Positions 1 to 6,853 of a DNA stretch of 13,919 bases are shown one piece after another (position 1 is the stretch's first letter; every line of letters begins with the position of its first letter). The notes beneath the pieces are model-generated. The model saw only the letters and a program-made list of their open reading frames with translations, did no database searches and was not told the origin of the DNA. The stretch comes from Prevotella sp. UBA4339 (GTDB lineage: Bacteria; Bacteroidota; Bacteroidia; Bacteroidales; Bacteroidaceae), in assembly GCA_002393725.1 (NCBI GenBank), contig DGTJ01000036.1, positions 1-13,919 on the forward strand, read 5' to 3'. Position numbers and translations under genes: made by a program.

Positions 1-255
1 ACCCGCGACATGGGCATGAAACTCCGCGAGAAGCTGTTACCACTCATCAAGGAGAACGACAAGGTTGTTCTTGATTTCACTGGTGTGAATGTTGTTTCCA
101 ACAGTTTTGCTGATGAGTGTATCGCCAAACTGCTTTTGGATATGCCGCTAAGCGAACTCAAGCAGCACACCACCTTCCGTGGGCTCAATCCTATGGCTGA
201 GCGTAGCGTGCTCGTGGCCCTCCAGCGAAGATACAAGGTGCTGAAAACAAGCTGA
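1..255 (+). CDS. STAS-like domain (DUF4325) protein, 5' end missing
   Basis: The frame is open from the first base of the window, so the true start lies upstream; the first ATG inside (position 10) is probably not the start. The visible 84 residues read TRDMGMKLREKLLPL, then a hydrophobic strand with VVLDFTGVNVVSNSFADE and a C-terminal helix pair. A beta strand ending in DFTGV followed by a Ser-rich turn and SFADE is the hallmark of the DUF4325 STAS-like family, which resembles anti-sigma-factor antagonists. In this family the domain is often the C-terminal half of a protein with an N-terminal DNA-binding or ATPase part, or a short protein beside a histidine-kinase-like ATPase. Which applies here cannot be seen. 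Role in signalling is inferred from the family only. Family call is fairly sure; function is not. Confidence 0.72.
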   Translation, partial: TRDMGMKLREKLLPLIKENDKVVLDFTGVNVVSNSFADECIAKLLLDMPLSELKQHTTFRGLNPMAERSVLVALQRRYKVLKTS

Positions 256-274
256 TTCATGATTTGGGAATCAG
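252..274 (+). terminator. Possible weak terminator hairpin after the STAS-like gene
   Basis: CTGATTC (252-258) and GAATCAG (268-274) form a perfect 7-base stem with a 9-base loop. The stem overlaps the stop codon of the STAS-like gene. The stem is AT-rich and only a short T run (287-290) follows at a distance, so it may have no termination function. Confidence 0.3.
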
Positions 275-311
275 TATTGGAGTGTGTTTTCAGATTAACG
301 GATGGTAGAAA

Positions 312-1331
312 ATGAACACATTCAGAAACATGAAATTATTTATCTTAGCTCAAATACTTTTCCTTACCAGATTGGTGGGATTTGCCCAGCAAGTGATGTT
401 GGTAGACAGCATAACCAAGAATCCCGTTAGTTATGCTACTGTCTATGATGCTAATGGAGCTGTAATAGGACGCTCAGACATGGGAGGATATATCAGCCTT
501 CAGAAAGGCTATGAATATCATATTTCTCATATAGGCTATGAGCGCAAGAGCCTTGTTTACAATGAGGACAACATTATATTCCTGTCCCCATCATCTTACA
601 TAATATCAGAAATCACTGCCACCGCGAAAAGAAAGAAATACTATCACTGTAAAGTGTATTTCAGGAGCATAGAGCATGTGGATTCATGCCTGAAATATTA
701 TATGGACGGAATAAGGGAATTCTATATCGACACCAAAAGCAGGAAGGTGCATTGCGGTAATGTCGTAACGAATTACTTTATGTCAAAGAGACAGGACATT
801 GCACAGAAGAAACGAAGCATGATGATTGGCGACAGATACATGGCTCTTCCGTTTCTTGACAAATACACTTTATATGAGGAGACCATGCGTGACAAAAAGA
901 GAAATATCAAGGCGGGTGTTGTCTATGCGGATACTGTATCAATAGGTAGTTGCAAGATGCTTCCAGAGAAAAACGAGATGCTTTTCTCTATAGATGCCTT
1001 GTGGCCCAAGAACATGCTTGTGACCAATCTATTCGGGTACACACAAGTATTATCGAAACACAACAAGACTGAACTTTATCGCAATGATAATGCCCCTTCC
1101 GTTTTCGACTTAAAATCATCCAACAGTTACCGGCATCTGACACTGACCCATAAGAAAGAAAGTCTTGTACGAGACATTGATGTTGAAGATGTATTCTACG
1201 TGGTCGAATATGAATATACAGATACGAGGAAATCATCTTCGTCAGAATTGTTGCAGGAAGATTATAAGAAGTATTCCGTGATGTTTCCAATCGCCGAAAG
1301 AATAAGGGAACAGTTGGTTCGGGAAGAATAG
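312..1331 (+). CDS. Secreted protein with carboxypeptidase-like regulatory domain, function unknown
   Basis: The 339-residue product begins with a signal peptide (basic MNTFRNMK, then a hydrophobic core, cleavage likely after GFA near residue 25). Residues about 27-95 look like a CarboxypepD_reg-like beta-sandwich: VDSITKNPVSYATVYD, then a GRSDMGGYISL turn and HISHIGYERK. That is the pattern of such domains in Bacteroidota, where they often head TonB receptors or surface proteins. Here no plug or barrel follows; the remaining 240 residues are mixed charged sequence with several Tyr-rich strands and no motif I recognise. The start could also be the second ATG at 330, which would give a shorter signal peptide. 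The gene is clearly more AT-rich than the MutS-like gene downstream. It is probably exported to the periplasm or outer membrane. Substrate and role are unknown. Confidence 0.7.
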   Translation: MNTFRNMKLFILAQILFLTRLVGFAQQVMLVDSITKNPVSYATVYDANGAVIGRSDMGGYISLQKGYEYHISHIGYERKSLVYNEDNIIFLSPSSYIISEITATAKRKKYYHCKVYFRSIEHVDSCLKYYMDGIREFYIDTKSRKVHCGNVVTNYFMSKRQDIAQKKRSMMIGDRYMALPFLDKYTLYEETMRDKKRNIKAGVVYADTVSIGSCKMLPEKNEMLFSIDALWPKNMLVTNLFGYTQVLSKHNKTELYRNDNAPSVFDLKSSNSYRHLTLTHKKESLVRDIDVEDVFYVVEYEYTDTRKSSSSELLQEDYKKYSVMFPIAERIREQLVREE

Positions 1332-1349
1332 GGAAAGGAAAAGATGAGG

Positions 1350-1412
1350 CATAATAAAATATAAAAGATGAGGGTGATGTTACTGTAATTCGGGAAAAAC
1401 TCGTACCTTTGT
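1350..1412 (+). repeat. 63-base promoter repeat, copy 1, with TACCTTTG box
   Basis: This 63-base stretch matches 10844-10906 at 61 of 63 positions without gaps; the two differences are T/C changes. It contains TATAAAAGATGAGGG, then CGGGAAAAACTCG and the Bacteroidota box TACCTTTG at 1404-1411. No good TTTG -33 box lies 19-20 bases upstream. Similarity fades just after the box, apart from a short GTGAATT. It should be the promoter for the Bro-N fragment and, through the overlapping start, for the secreted protein at 1652. Confidence 0.75.
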
Positions 1413-1439
1413 GAATGTGAATTCATAAATCAGCGCAAC

Positions 1440-1655
1440 ATGGACGATAACTTTGCCATACAACTCTTTGAGGGCAAGAAAGTACGCTTCGTCTGGGACG
1501 AAGAAAAAGAAAAGTACTATTTCGCAGTAGTGGATATAGTGCAAGTGCTAACCGAAAGTGCCGATGCAACGGCATATTGGCGAAAACTTAAACAGCGACT
1601 CAAAGCAGAAGGAAATGAAACCGTGACAAATTGTCACGCTTTGAAATTATCATGA
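1440..1655 (+). pseudogene. Bro-N (phage antirepressor-like) fragment, C-terminal part lost
   Basis: The 71-residue frame starts MDDNFAIQLFEGKKVRFVWDE, followed by YYFAVVDIVQVLTES, AYWRKLKQRLKAEGNE and TVTNCHALKLS. These are the successive blocks of the BRO family N-terminal domain common in Bacteroidota. The domain normally goes on for about 30-40 more residues (a DGK turn, then a conserved segment around IQSIPSPKAEPFK). Here the frame stops right after LKLS and runs into the signal-peptide gene at 1652, so the gene appears broken by a deletion or insertion with its junction near 1651-1655. Full-length members are thought to bind DNA; this piece probably does not. It keeps an intact promoter and start, so it may still be translated as a leader peptide coupled to the next gene. 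The 7-base inverted repeat GTGACAA-A-TTGTCAC at 1623-1637 is part of the coding sequence. Confidence 0.72.
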
Positions 1656-2467
1656 GAGTCCTGAGGGCATTATTCCTTTTCTTCATAGTCTGTGCATTAC
1701 AAGCGAATGCGCAGACGGAGCAGAACGGCAAGGGCATTATTGCGGGGGATGATGCTTCCTTACCGACTATGGAATTTGACAATCATCTGATGTCAGACTC
1801 GGCGAATCTCTTCATAGGTACTATGAGTCCGAAATATCAGTTGATGCCCACGGATAGGACATTGCCAAATACAGGACGTATAGTACAATATGCGCCAATG
1901 GGTGGAAAGTCCTTTAGCCTATGGCGTGGAGGCGCACTTGGCGTCAATACTGCAACAGCGCAGATGCCTGGACTGATGGATTTTCAGACAGGCTCACTCA
2001 CGCTACATCAGGATTTTGGAAGACTGCATCTAACAGCATCTGCGACCGCAAACAAGTATTGGATGCCCATGCAGCGCCAACTCATCACACAATATGGCTT
2101 TGGCGGCACTGTAGGCTATGATGTCAGCAGGACTGTCTCACTCCATGCCTTCGGCTATTATTATGCAAGCAACCCCATAGTCGCACCTGCTTTCAGTCCA
2201 TACGTGAACACCACTACTTATGGCGGCTATGCCGACATCCGCTTCAACGACCGTTTCGGCTCGAATGTCGGTGTCCGACGCTATGTGAATCCCATATCTG
2301 GCCGCTGGACTACAGAACCTATCGTCACGCCCTATTTCCGCATCGGCAAGCGGATGAAACTGGAACTGCCCATCGGCAATCTGCTGAAAACAGCCATTTG
2401 GGGCGACCAAGCTAATCCTCTCCGTTTCCAGCCCAGACCCATGCCAACACCGCAACCAAGGAAATAA
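1652..2467 (+). CDS. Secreted, probably outer-membrane protein of unknown function
   Basis: ATG at 1652 gives 271 residues starting MRVLRALFLFFIVCALQANAQ, a clear signal peptide with cleavage after NA or AQ. A TTG start at 1631 would only add seven residues in front of the signal peptide and is less likely. The mature part has no recognised domain. From about residue 85 it alternates short amphipathic strands with turns (LTLHQDFGRLHLTASATANKYW, then YGFGGTVGYDVSRTVSLHAFGYYY and FNDRFGSNVGVRRYV), which suggests a small beta barrel or beta-rich surface protein. The tail is Pro-rich (PRPMPTPQPRK). Its start overlaps the stop of the Bro-N fragment as ATGA, and it has no promoter of its own, so it must depend on the one at 1350-1412. 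Export is fairly certain; the barrel is inferred from strand pattern alone. Confidence 0.7.
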   Translation: MRVLRALFLFFIVCALQANAQTEQNGKGIIAGDDASLPTMEFDNHLMSDSANLFIGTMSPKYQLMPTDRTLPNTGRIVQYAPMGGKSFSLWRGGALGVNTATAQMPGLMDFQTGSLTLHQDFGRLHLTASATANKYWMPMQRQLITQYGFGGTVGYDVSRTVSLHAFGYYYASNPIVAPAFSPYVNTTTYGGYADIRFNDRFGSNVGVRRYVNPISGRWTTEPIVTPYFRIGKRMKLELPIGNLLKTAIWGDQANPLRFQPRPMPTPQPRK

Positions 2468-2568
2468 TAGCATTAAGACAGAATGATGAACTTAACGAAA
2501 AACGGGGCTTTTCATCTAATAATTTATAAAAGGTGATGGCGGAACGAACAATTCTTACCAAAAAGCCG

Positions 2569-2576
2569 TATATTTG
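2569..2576 (+). promoter_or_regulatory. Promoter box TATATTTG for the MutS-like gene
   Basis: TATATTTGC lies 27 bases before the ATG at 2604 and matches the Bacteroidota TAnnTTTG box. A TTTG -33 box is not evident at the expected place. The upstream stretch from 2524 starts TATAAAAGGTGATGGCGG, which resembles the upstream part of the 63-base promoter repeat. Confidence 0.6.
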
Positions 2577-2603
2577 CATTCGTTATACTAATTGACAGCA
2601 ATT

Positions 2604-4469
2604 ATGACAGAGATTCACAAACAATACAGACAGGCTCTGACTCCAAGGGAACTATACACTGGGCGCATCACGGTGCTGACGGAGGAAATACGGCAGCTGA
2701 ACAAGTACAACCGACTGGTGGTAGTGCTGGAGTTGTCGGCCATTGCCTTGGCTGTGGGCTGTGTCGTGACTTACACGATGTGGAGCAATGTGGCGGCACT
2801 GGTGGTGGCGGTATTGCTCATAGCTACTTATGTGGCGATACGCTGGCGAGACAGCAGGAACAGCCGGATGTCGGAAGAGAAGGAGAGTCTGCGCAGCGTC
2901 TATCAGAAAGAACTGAACTATCTCGACGGCGACTTCTCCGGCTTTGCATCGGGTGAGCAATACGTCAACTCCCACCATGCGTTCACGCTCGACCTTGATA
3001 TCTTCGGGCCGCAGTCGCTCTTTCACCGTATCAATCGTACCGTCACTACTGGCGGTAGCGATTTTCTGGCGAGGGAGCTGGCTGAGACGCGGGTGCGGAC
3101 GATTGACGAAATAGAGGCGCGACGCGAGGCCATCCGCGAACTTTCGGAAAGGGAGCCGCTGCGGACGGCATTCATGGCGCAAGGTCGTGGACGGCAGATT
3201 GATACTACTGATATTCTTGAAGCCTTGCATGAGGTGCAGCAGATGCAGGTCATTCCCGCTGACGCGCCTACCCGTAGCCTTTCTCGCCTTGCTGCCCATC
3301 GGCTCACTCATATTGCAGCCGTCGGTAGCATCATCGTGTTCTACGGACTGCTGGCCGGAGCCATCTTTGGCCCGCTGTCTGGTGCATTCCCCATGCTCTG
3401 GGTACTGTTCCAAATCCTGACGGTCTATCTGCTTTTCGGTCGTACGCTGAAACGTATCAATCAGAGTATCAACATCATTCTGCCGCGACTGAGCATCTAC
3501 GTCAACATGATTATGCTGATTGTGACCGCCGACCTGAAGAGCCGCGAGGGGCGCAACATCATCCGTCAGTTGTCGGCCGACAAGCAGGATGCCCTCAAGT
3601 CCTTCCGCCTGCTGAAGGACATCATCAACGCCCTCGACCAGCGCAACGAGATTTGGGTGCCCATCTCCAACGCCCTCTATCTGGCCGACTATTTCATCGT
3701 GCGCCGTTTCCTGCTTTGGCAAGACCACTATATGGAGCATATCGATGAGTGGATAGCTGCCGTGAGCCATTTCGATGCGCTGGTGTCGATGGCCACGTTC
3801 CGCTACAACGAGCCTGCGGCCACCGATGCCGAACTGATGGATGCCGACGAGGTGGTCTATGAGGCGCACGGGCTCTATCATCCGTTCCTCGGCGCGAAGG
3901 CCGTGCGCAATGACTTTACCATCGCCGACCGCCACTATTACATCATCACCGGCGCTAACATGGCGGGCAAGAGCACCTTCCTCCGCTCTATCGGCATCAA
4001 CTACGTGCTGGCCTGTTGCGGTATGCCCGTCTTTGCCGACAGCCTGCGCGTCTCGCTCTTCTCGCTGTTCAGCAGCATGCGCACTACCGACGACCTGGCC
4101 CACGGCATCAGCTATTTCAATGCCGAACTGCTCCGTCTGCAACAGCTCATCGAGACCTGCCGGCAGAACCGCCGCACGCTCATCATCCTCGACGAGATAC
4201 TGAAAGGCACCAACTCGCTCGACAAGCTCAACGGCTTGCGCCTGTTCCTCCAGTCCGTCACTTCACTCCCCATCACAGGCATCATCGCCACCCACGACCT
4301 GGAACTGTCGAAGATGCAGGAGGAATATCCCGCCCGCTTCCACAACTACTGCTTCGAAATCCAACTCTCCGACGAAATCACCTACACCTATCGTCTCTCT
4401 GAGGGTGTGGCCCGCAATCAGAACGCTACCTATCTGCTGAAAAACATCCTCAAGACAGCATTAAGATGA
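2604..4469 (+). CDS. Membrane-anchored MutS-like ATPase
   Basis: The 621-residue product is a MutS-family ATPase with an unusual front end. Residues 38-57 and 63-80 form a hydrophobic hairpin, and residues 237-256 and 262-278 form a second, so the protein probably has four membrane segments. Residues 110-230 and 285-420 correspond to the helical core and lever of MutS. The ATPase domain is complete: Walker A GANMAGKST at 450-458, the switch region SMRTTDDLAHGISYFNAELL, Walker B LIILDE ending at D530-E531, then KGTNSLDK and the ATHDLEL loop. The mismatch-binding and connector domains of true MutS are absent, so mismatch repair is unlikely. Similar proteins are common in Bacteroidota; what their ATPase moves or senses at the membrane is not known to me. 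ATG at 2604 is preferred over TTG at 2592. GC-rich at third positions, unlike the genes on either side. Confidence 0.88.
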   Translation: MTEIHKQYRQALTPRELYTGRITVLTEEIRQLNKYNRLVVVLELSAIALAVGCVVTYTMWSNVAALVVAVLLIATYVAIRWRDSRNSRMSEEKESLRSVYQKELNYLDGDFSGFASGEQYVNSHHAFTLDLDIFGPQSLFHRINRTVTTGGSDFLARELAETRVRTIDEIEARREAIRELSEREPLRTAFMAQGRGRQIDTTDILEALHEVQQMQVIPADAPTRSLSRLAAHRLTHIAAVGSIIVFYGLLAGAIFGPLSGAFPMLWVLFQILTVYLLFGRTLKRINQSINIILPRLSIYVNMIMLIVTADLKSREGRNIIRQLSADKQDALKSFRLLKDIINALDQRNEIWVPISNALYLADYFIVRRFLLWQDHYMEHIDEWIAAVSHFDALVSMATFRYNEPAATDAELMDADEVVYEAHGLYHPFLGAKAVRNDFTIADRHYYIITGANMAGKSTFLRSIGINYVLACCGMPVFADSLRVSLFSLFSSMRTTDDLAHGISYFNAELLRLQQLIETCRQNRRTLIILDEILKGTNSLDKLNGLRLFLQSVTSLPITGIIATHDLELSKMQEEYPARFHNYCFEIQLSDEITYTYRLSEGVARNQNATYLLKNILKTALR

Positions 4470-4597
4470 AACGTGAAAGGGTATTCAGCCAAAATTCCTT
4501 TCCGACGTCACCTTTTGTTATCTTGAACTGTTAAATTTGAGTGTACTCAAAAACAAGGAAAGAAAAGTTGATTCTCACCACTTTTTCCTTCAAAAAG

Positions 4598-4629
4598 TTT
4601 GGCTATTCCAAATAAAAGTGGTATCTTTG
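4598..4629 (+). promoter_or_regulatory. hipBA promoter
   Basis: TTTG at 4598-4601 and TATCTTTG at 4622-4629 are separated by 20 bases, the best match in this window to the full Bacteroidota promoter. Transcription should start near 4634 and give a leader of about 45 bases before the first hipB start. The 128 bases between the MutS-like gene and this promoter hold no other gene or strong hairpin. Confidence 0.75.
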
Positions 4630-4631
4630 CA

Positions 4632-4642
4632 CATAATATATG
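4632..4642. promoter_or_regulatory. Operator-like dyad 1 in front of hipB
   Basis: CATAATATATG is an inverted repeat (CATA-ATA-TATG) that covers the presumed transcription start. An identical 11-base copy begins 41 bases downstream. Antitoxins of the HipB type commonly repress their own operon by binding pairs of such sites, so this is a likely HipB operator. Binding itself is inferred. Confidence 0.5.
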
Positions 4643-4672
4643 GTGTGTAAAATGCGATTTCGCCAAATTAAG

Positions 4673-4683
4673 CATAATATATG
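4673..4683. promoter_or_regulatory. Operator-like dyad 2 overlapping the hipB start
   Basis: This is the second exact copy of CATAATATATG; its last three bases are the ATG of hipB. The 41-base spacing is close to four helical turns, so two bound dimers would sit on the same face of the DNA. Confidence 0.5.
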
Positions 4684-4995
4684 ATGCAGAATAAATACAT
4701 TTTTGACCCCTATCCTCTACAGGTAACCATGCAGCGGTTAGCTGAGAATCTGAAAGCAAGACGCCTGGAGAAGAAACTCTCTACGAAAAGCTTATCAGAA
4801 ATGAGTGGCGTGCCAGCCTCAAGCATTCAGCGCTTTGAACTGAAGCACTCCATCTCTTTGGAGTCATACGTCAAGTTGGCTAAGGCTTTAGGCTACTCGG
4901 AAGAAATCATGCAACTATTGTCAGAACCGAAATACGATACGATGGAAGAGTTGTTGGAAATCAATAAGAACCGTACAAGAAAGCGAGGCGTATGA
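4681..4995 (+). CDS. hipB: HipB-like antitoxin, helix-turn-helix repressor
   Basis: The 104-residue product carries an XRE-type helix-turn-helix at about residues 17-80: MQRLAENLKARRLEKKLSTK, SLSEMSGVPASSIQRFE, then a third-helix region ISLESYVKLAKALGY. The tail is basic (NKNRTRKRGV). It precedes hipA and overlaps it by four bases (ATGA), the usual arrangement for a type II antitoxin that binds and neutralises the kinase and represses the operon. Start choice is open: ATG at 4681 gives a 16-residue arm (MMQNKYIFDPYPLQVT) before the domain, while ATG at 4729 begins right at the domain and is preceded by AGGTAACC. I keep the longer form because the leader is already short. Typical length for this family is 80-110 residues. 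Role assigned from domain plus neighbour. Confidence 0.83.
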   Translation: MMQNKYIFDPYPLQVTMQRLAENLKARRLEKKLSTKSLSEMSGVPASSIQRFELKHSISLESYVKLAKALGYSEEIMQLLSEPKYDTMEELLEINKNRTRKRGV

Positions 4996-6092
4996 TGAAG
5001 GATGTACATGCTGTCAGCGTGATGTATCATGGACGGAAAGTAGGAACGTTGTCTATGGGCAACAGGTCGAATTGTCAGTTCGAGTATGACAAGGACTGGC
5101 TTACGGACGGTTTTTCCATCTCTCCATTAAAATTACCTCTGAAAGCAGGGCTGTTCACTGCCGACTATCAGCCTTTCAATGGCAATTTCGGTGTATTTGA
5201 AGATAGTCTGCCAGGGGGCTATGGCGAATACCTGTTGCGTAAGGTTTTGAAGAAATCGGGGATTGACCCTCAAACACTTAACCCTGTTCAATGGCTGAGT
5301 ATTATCGGCAGTTCCGGGATGGGTGCTCTTTGTTATGTACCTGAAACAAAACTACAGCAAGAAGACTCTTCGCTTTCGCTCGACGAAATGCAGGAATTTG
5401 CCCTCAATGTGCTTTCGGAAAAGACAGATGAGCATGCTGACGAACTTTATTTCAAAAGTGGTAACTCAGGAGGAGTACGTCCAAAAGCTATTGTCACGGA
5501 CACGGATGGACACTGGCTGGTAAAGTTCCGCCATACTTACGATCCCAAGAATATGGGAGAGATGGAGTATGATTATAATAAGGTTGCAAAGCAATGTGGA
5601 ATTGATGTGCCTGAGTTCAAACTTATGGACGGCAAATACTTTGCCGTGAAGCGATTCGATATTGAGAATAATGTTCGATTGCATGTGCTAACCGCCAGTG
5701 CTCTTCTGAACGAGCCAATATCTCCACCAAAGATGGATTACCATAGCCTGCTGCAATTAACGGGCTATCTGACACAGTCGCCAAAGGCCGTAGAACAGCA
5801 GTTCCGTCGTATGACCTTCAATGTCTATGCTCATAATATGGATGACCATGCACGTAATTTTAGTTTTATCTGTCGAGAGGGCACATGGTCTCTGGCTCCG
5901 GCATACGACTTGACCAATGATGATACTCTTGGCGAACATGCCACAACCATCAATTTCAAAGGACTTCCTACAGACGAAGACCTGATAACTGTCGGTACGA
6001 ATATCCGCATCTCCCGTGCCCGTTGCTTGCAAATTATGGAGGAAGTTAGGGAAGGGACAAAAGAATTGAGCAAATATTTTATAACCAAATAA
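4992..6092 (+). CDS. hipA: HipA-like serine/threonine kinase toxin
   Basis: The 366-residue product is a HipA-fold protein with both parts in one chain. Residues 1-110 form the N-terminal subdomain (VSVMYHGRKVGTLSM; GNFGVFEDSLPGGYGEYLL), and residues 150-366 the kinase lobe. Visible landmarks are the Gly-rich loop SGNSGGVRPK at 156-165, a WLVKF strand with likely ATP-binding K178, the catalytic loop NMDDHARN at 282-289 (D284 and N289 expected to act in catalysis and Mg binding), and APAYDLTND with Mg-binding D306. E. coli HipA phosphorylates GltX and so triggers amino-acid-starvation signalling; the target here is unknown. The chain is shorter than E. coli HipA (about 440 residues), and its loop is SGGVRPK rather than GAQEK. 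Many Bacteroidota split hipA into two genes; this one is fused. Both ATGs (4992, 4995) are plausible starts. Composition is more AT-rich than the MutS-like gene, consistent with transfer. Confidence 0.88.
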   Translation: MMKDVHAVSVMYHGRKVGTLSMGNRSNCQFEYDKDWLTDGFSISPLKLPLKAGLFTADYQPFNGNFGVFEDSLPGGYGEYLLRKVLKKSGIDPQTLNPVQWLSIIGSSGMGALCYVPETKLQQEDSSLSLDEMQEFALNVLSEKTDEHADELYFKSGNSGGVRPKAIVTDTDGHWLVKFRHTYDPKNMGEMEYDYNKVAKQCGIDVPEFKLMDGKYFAVKRFDIENNVRLHVLTASALLNEPISPPKMDYHSLLQLTGYLTQSPKAVEQQFRRMTFNVYAHNMDDHARNFSFICREGTWSLAPAYDLTNDDTLGEHATTINFKGLPTDEDLITVGTNIRISRARCLQIMEEVREGTKELSKYFITK

Positions 6093-6097
6093 AACAC

Positions 6098-6136
6098 CAG
6101 CGAGACAAACAACTTGCTATTGTTTGTCTCGCTGGC
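6098..6136. terminator. Perfect 16-base hairpin closing the hipBA operon
   Basis: CCAGCGAGACAAACAA (6098-6113) and its exact reverse complement (6121-6136) enclose a 7-base loop, five bases after the hipA stop. No T run follows on the + strand, whereas the - strand has GTTTTATTT after the stem. It may end hipBA transcripts, protect their 3' end, or stop antisense transcripts. The hairpin itself is certain; the role is probable. Confidence 0.55.
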
Positions 6137-6240
6137 ATGAAGTTGATTAGTTTGCACCCAAATTTTGCAATTTATCAAGAAAAAAATGAAGAAAAAAAGA
6201 AAATAGTTGGCTTTTCCGTAAAAAAATGATGGGTCTGAAG

Positions 6241-6257
6241 TGTCTTATATATAGACA
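6241..6257. promoter_or_regulatory. 17-base dyad upstream of the ECF sigma gene
   Basis: TGTCTTATATATAGACA is an inverted repeat (TGTCT-N7-AGACA) ending 37 bases before the sigma-factor start. It matches the dyad at 11724-11740 at 14 of 17 positions. I see no convincing TAnnTTTG box in 6137-6294, so the operon may use an alternative promoter, possibly one read by its own sigma factor. The rest of this stretch is A-rich with no gene. Confidence 0.5.
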
Positions 6258-6294
6258 TGCCTCAAAAATGGGGCACGAATATGAATAGACTGAT

Positions 6295-6840
6295 ATGCTT
6301 GATAAGAGAATACTTGAAAATTGCGATTCAGCTAGTGCCAACCAAGCTCGCTTGGGGTTGGCCGAGCGAAAGCAATTTATCGAACAGCTTTTCCGCCGGA
6401 ACTACAGCGAGATGATACGTCTGGCCAGAGTCTTGTTGGCTGGTGACGGCGAAGCCGAGGATGTAGTGCAGGACATCTTTCTGCGTGTTGCCAACAGTGA
6501 CATTCCGCCCAAGAACGATTCCTATCTGCTTATTGCCGTGCGCAATGCATGCCTGAACAGAATAAGGCAAATGCAACTGCACGAACGGGTGAAGAACCTA
6601 TTGCCTATAGAAGACGATTCCGACCTGCAGCCCATTGACAGACAATTGGAGCAGCTGGAAGATATCTCGGTCTTCGTGGACGAGCAGCTGGAGGAGCCTC
6701 ATCGCAGCATCTTCCATCTCCGTTTCGACGATGACCTGACAATCGCAGAGATTGCCCGTCGTCTCGGTCTGAATCCGAATACCACCTACAAGTATCTCGC
6801 CCAAAGCATTCAGAAAATCAGAAATCACTTCAATCATTAA
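6295..6840 (+). CDS. ECF-type RNA polymerase sigma factor
   Basis: The 181-residue product has the two-domain ECF layout. Region 2 spans about residues 28-95, with QLFRRNYSEMIRLARVLL and EAEDVVQDIFLRV (residues 53-65, the core-polymerase-binding helix), followed by SYLLIAVRNACLNRIRQ, which should hold the -10 recognition helix. Region 4 spans about 133-179: PHRSIFHLRFDDDLTIAEIARRLGLNPNTTYKYL, a helix-turn-helix for the -35 element. It is the first gene of a run with 13- and 9-base gaps to the anti-sigma factor and receptor, the classic cell-surface signalling arrangement. Activity should be held off by the anti-sigma factor until the receptor signals. Its targets are probably this operon and possibly others. 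The start at 6295 is the only ATG that leaves a normal-length N-terminus. Confidence 0.9.
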   Translation: MLDKRILENCDSASANQARLGLAERKQFIEQLFRRNYSEMIRLARVLLAGDGEAEDVVQDIFLRVANSDIPPKNDSYLLIAVRNACLNRIRQMQLHERVKNLLPIEDDSDLQPIDRQLEQLEDISVFVDEQLEEPHRSIFHLRFDDDLTIAEIARRLGLNPNTTYKYLAQSIQKIRNHFNH

Positions 6841-6853
6841 AAGGTTTATAGCA

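Noticed and set aside
1623..1637. Inverted repeat GTGACAA-A-TTGTCAC as an operator for the secreted-protein gene
   Set aside because: It encodes the normal Bro-N residues TVTNCHA, so the symmetry is explained by the coding sequence; kept only as a remark.
1631..1651. TTG start giving a seven-residue longer secreted protein
   Set aside because: The extra residues come from the Bro-N coding sequence in another frame and would sit before a normal signal peptide; ATG at 1652 fits better.
2652..4142. Long minus-strand reading frame of 496 codons
   Set aside because: It lies wholly antisense to the MutS-like gene, whose ATPase motifs are intact. The product is rich in His, Gln and Arg without domains; it is a by-product of the GC-rich codon use on the + strand.
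6098..6136. Hairpin after hipA as an attachment site or insertion-sequence end
   Set aside because: No second copy or target duplication is seen at the other end of hipBA and no recombinase is nearby; a terminator-like role is simpler.
6138..6206. Short 22-codon ATG frame after the hipBA hairpin
   Set aside because: It is only lysine-rich A-tract sequence with no conserved feature and no start signal.
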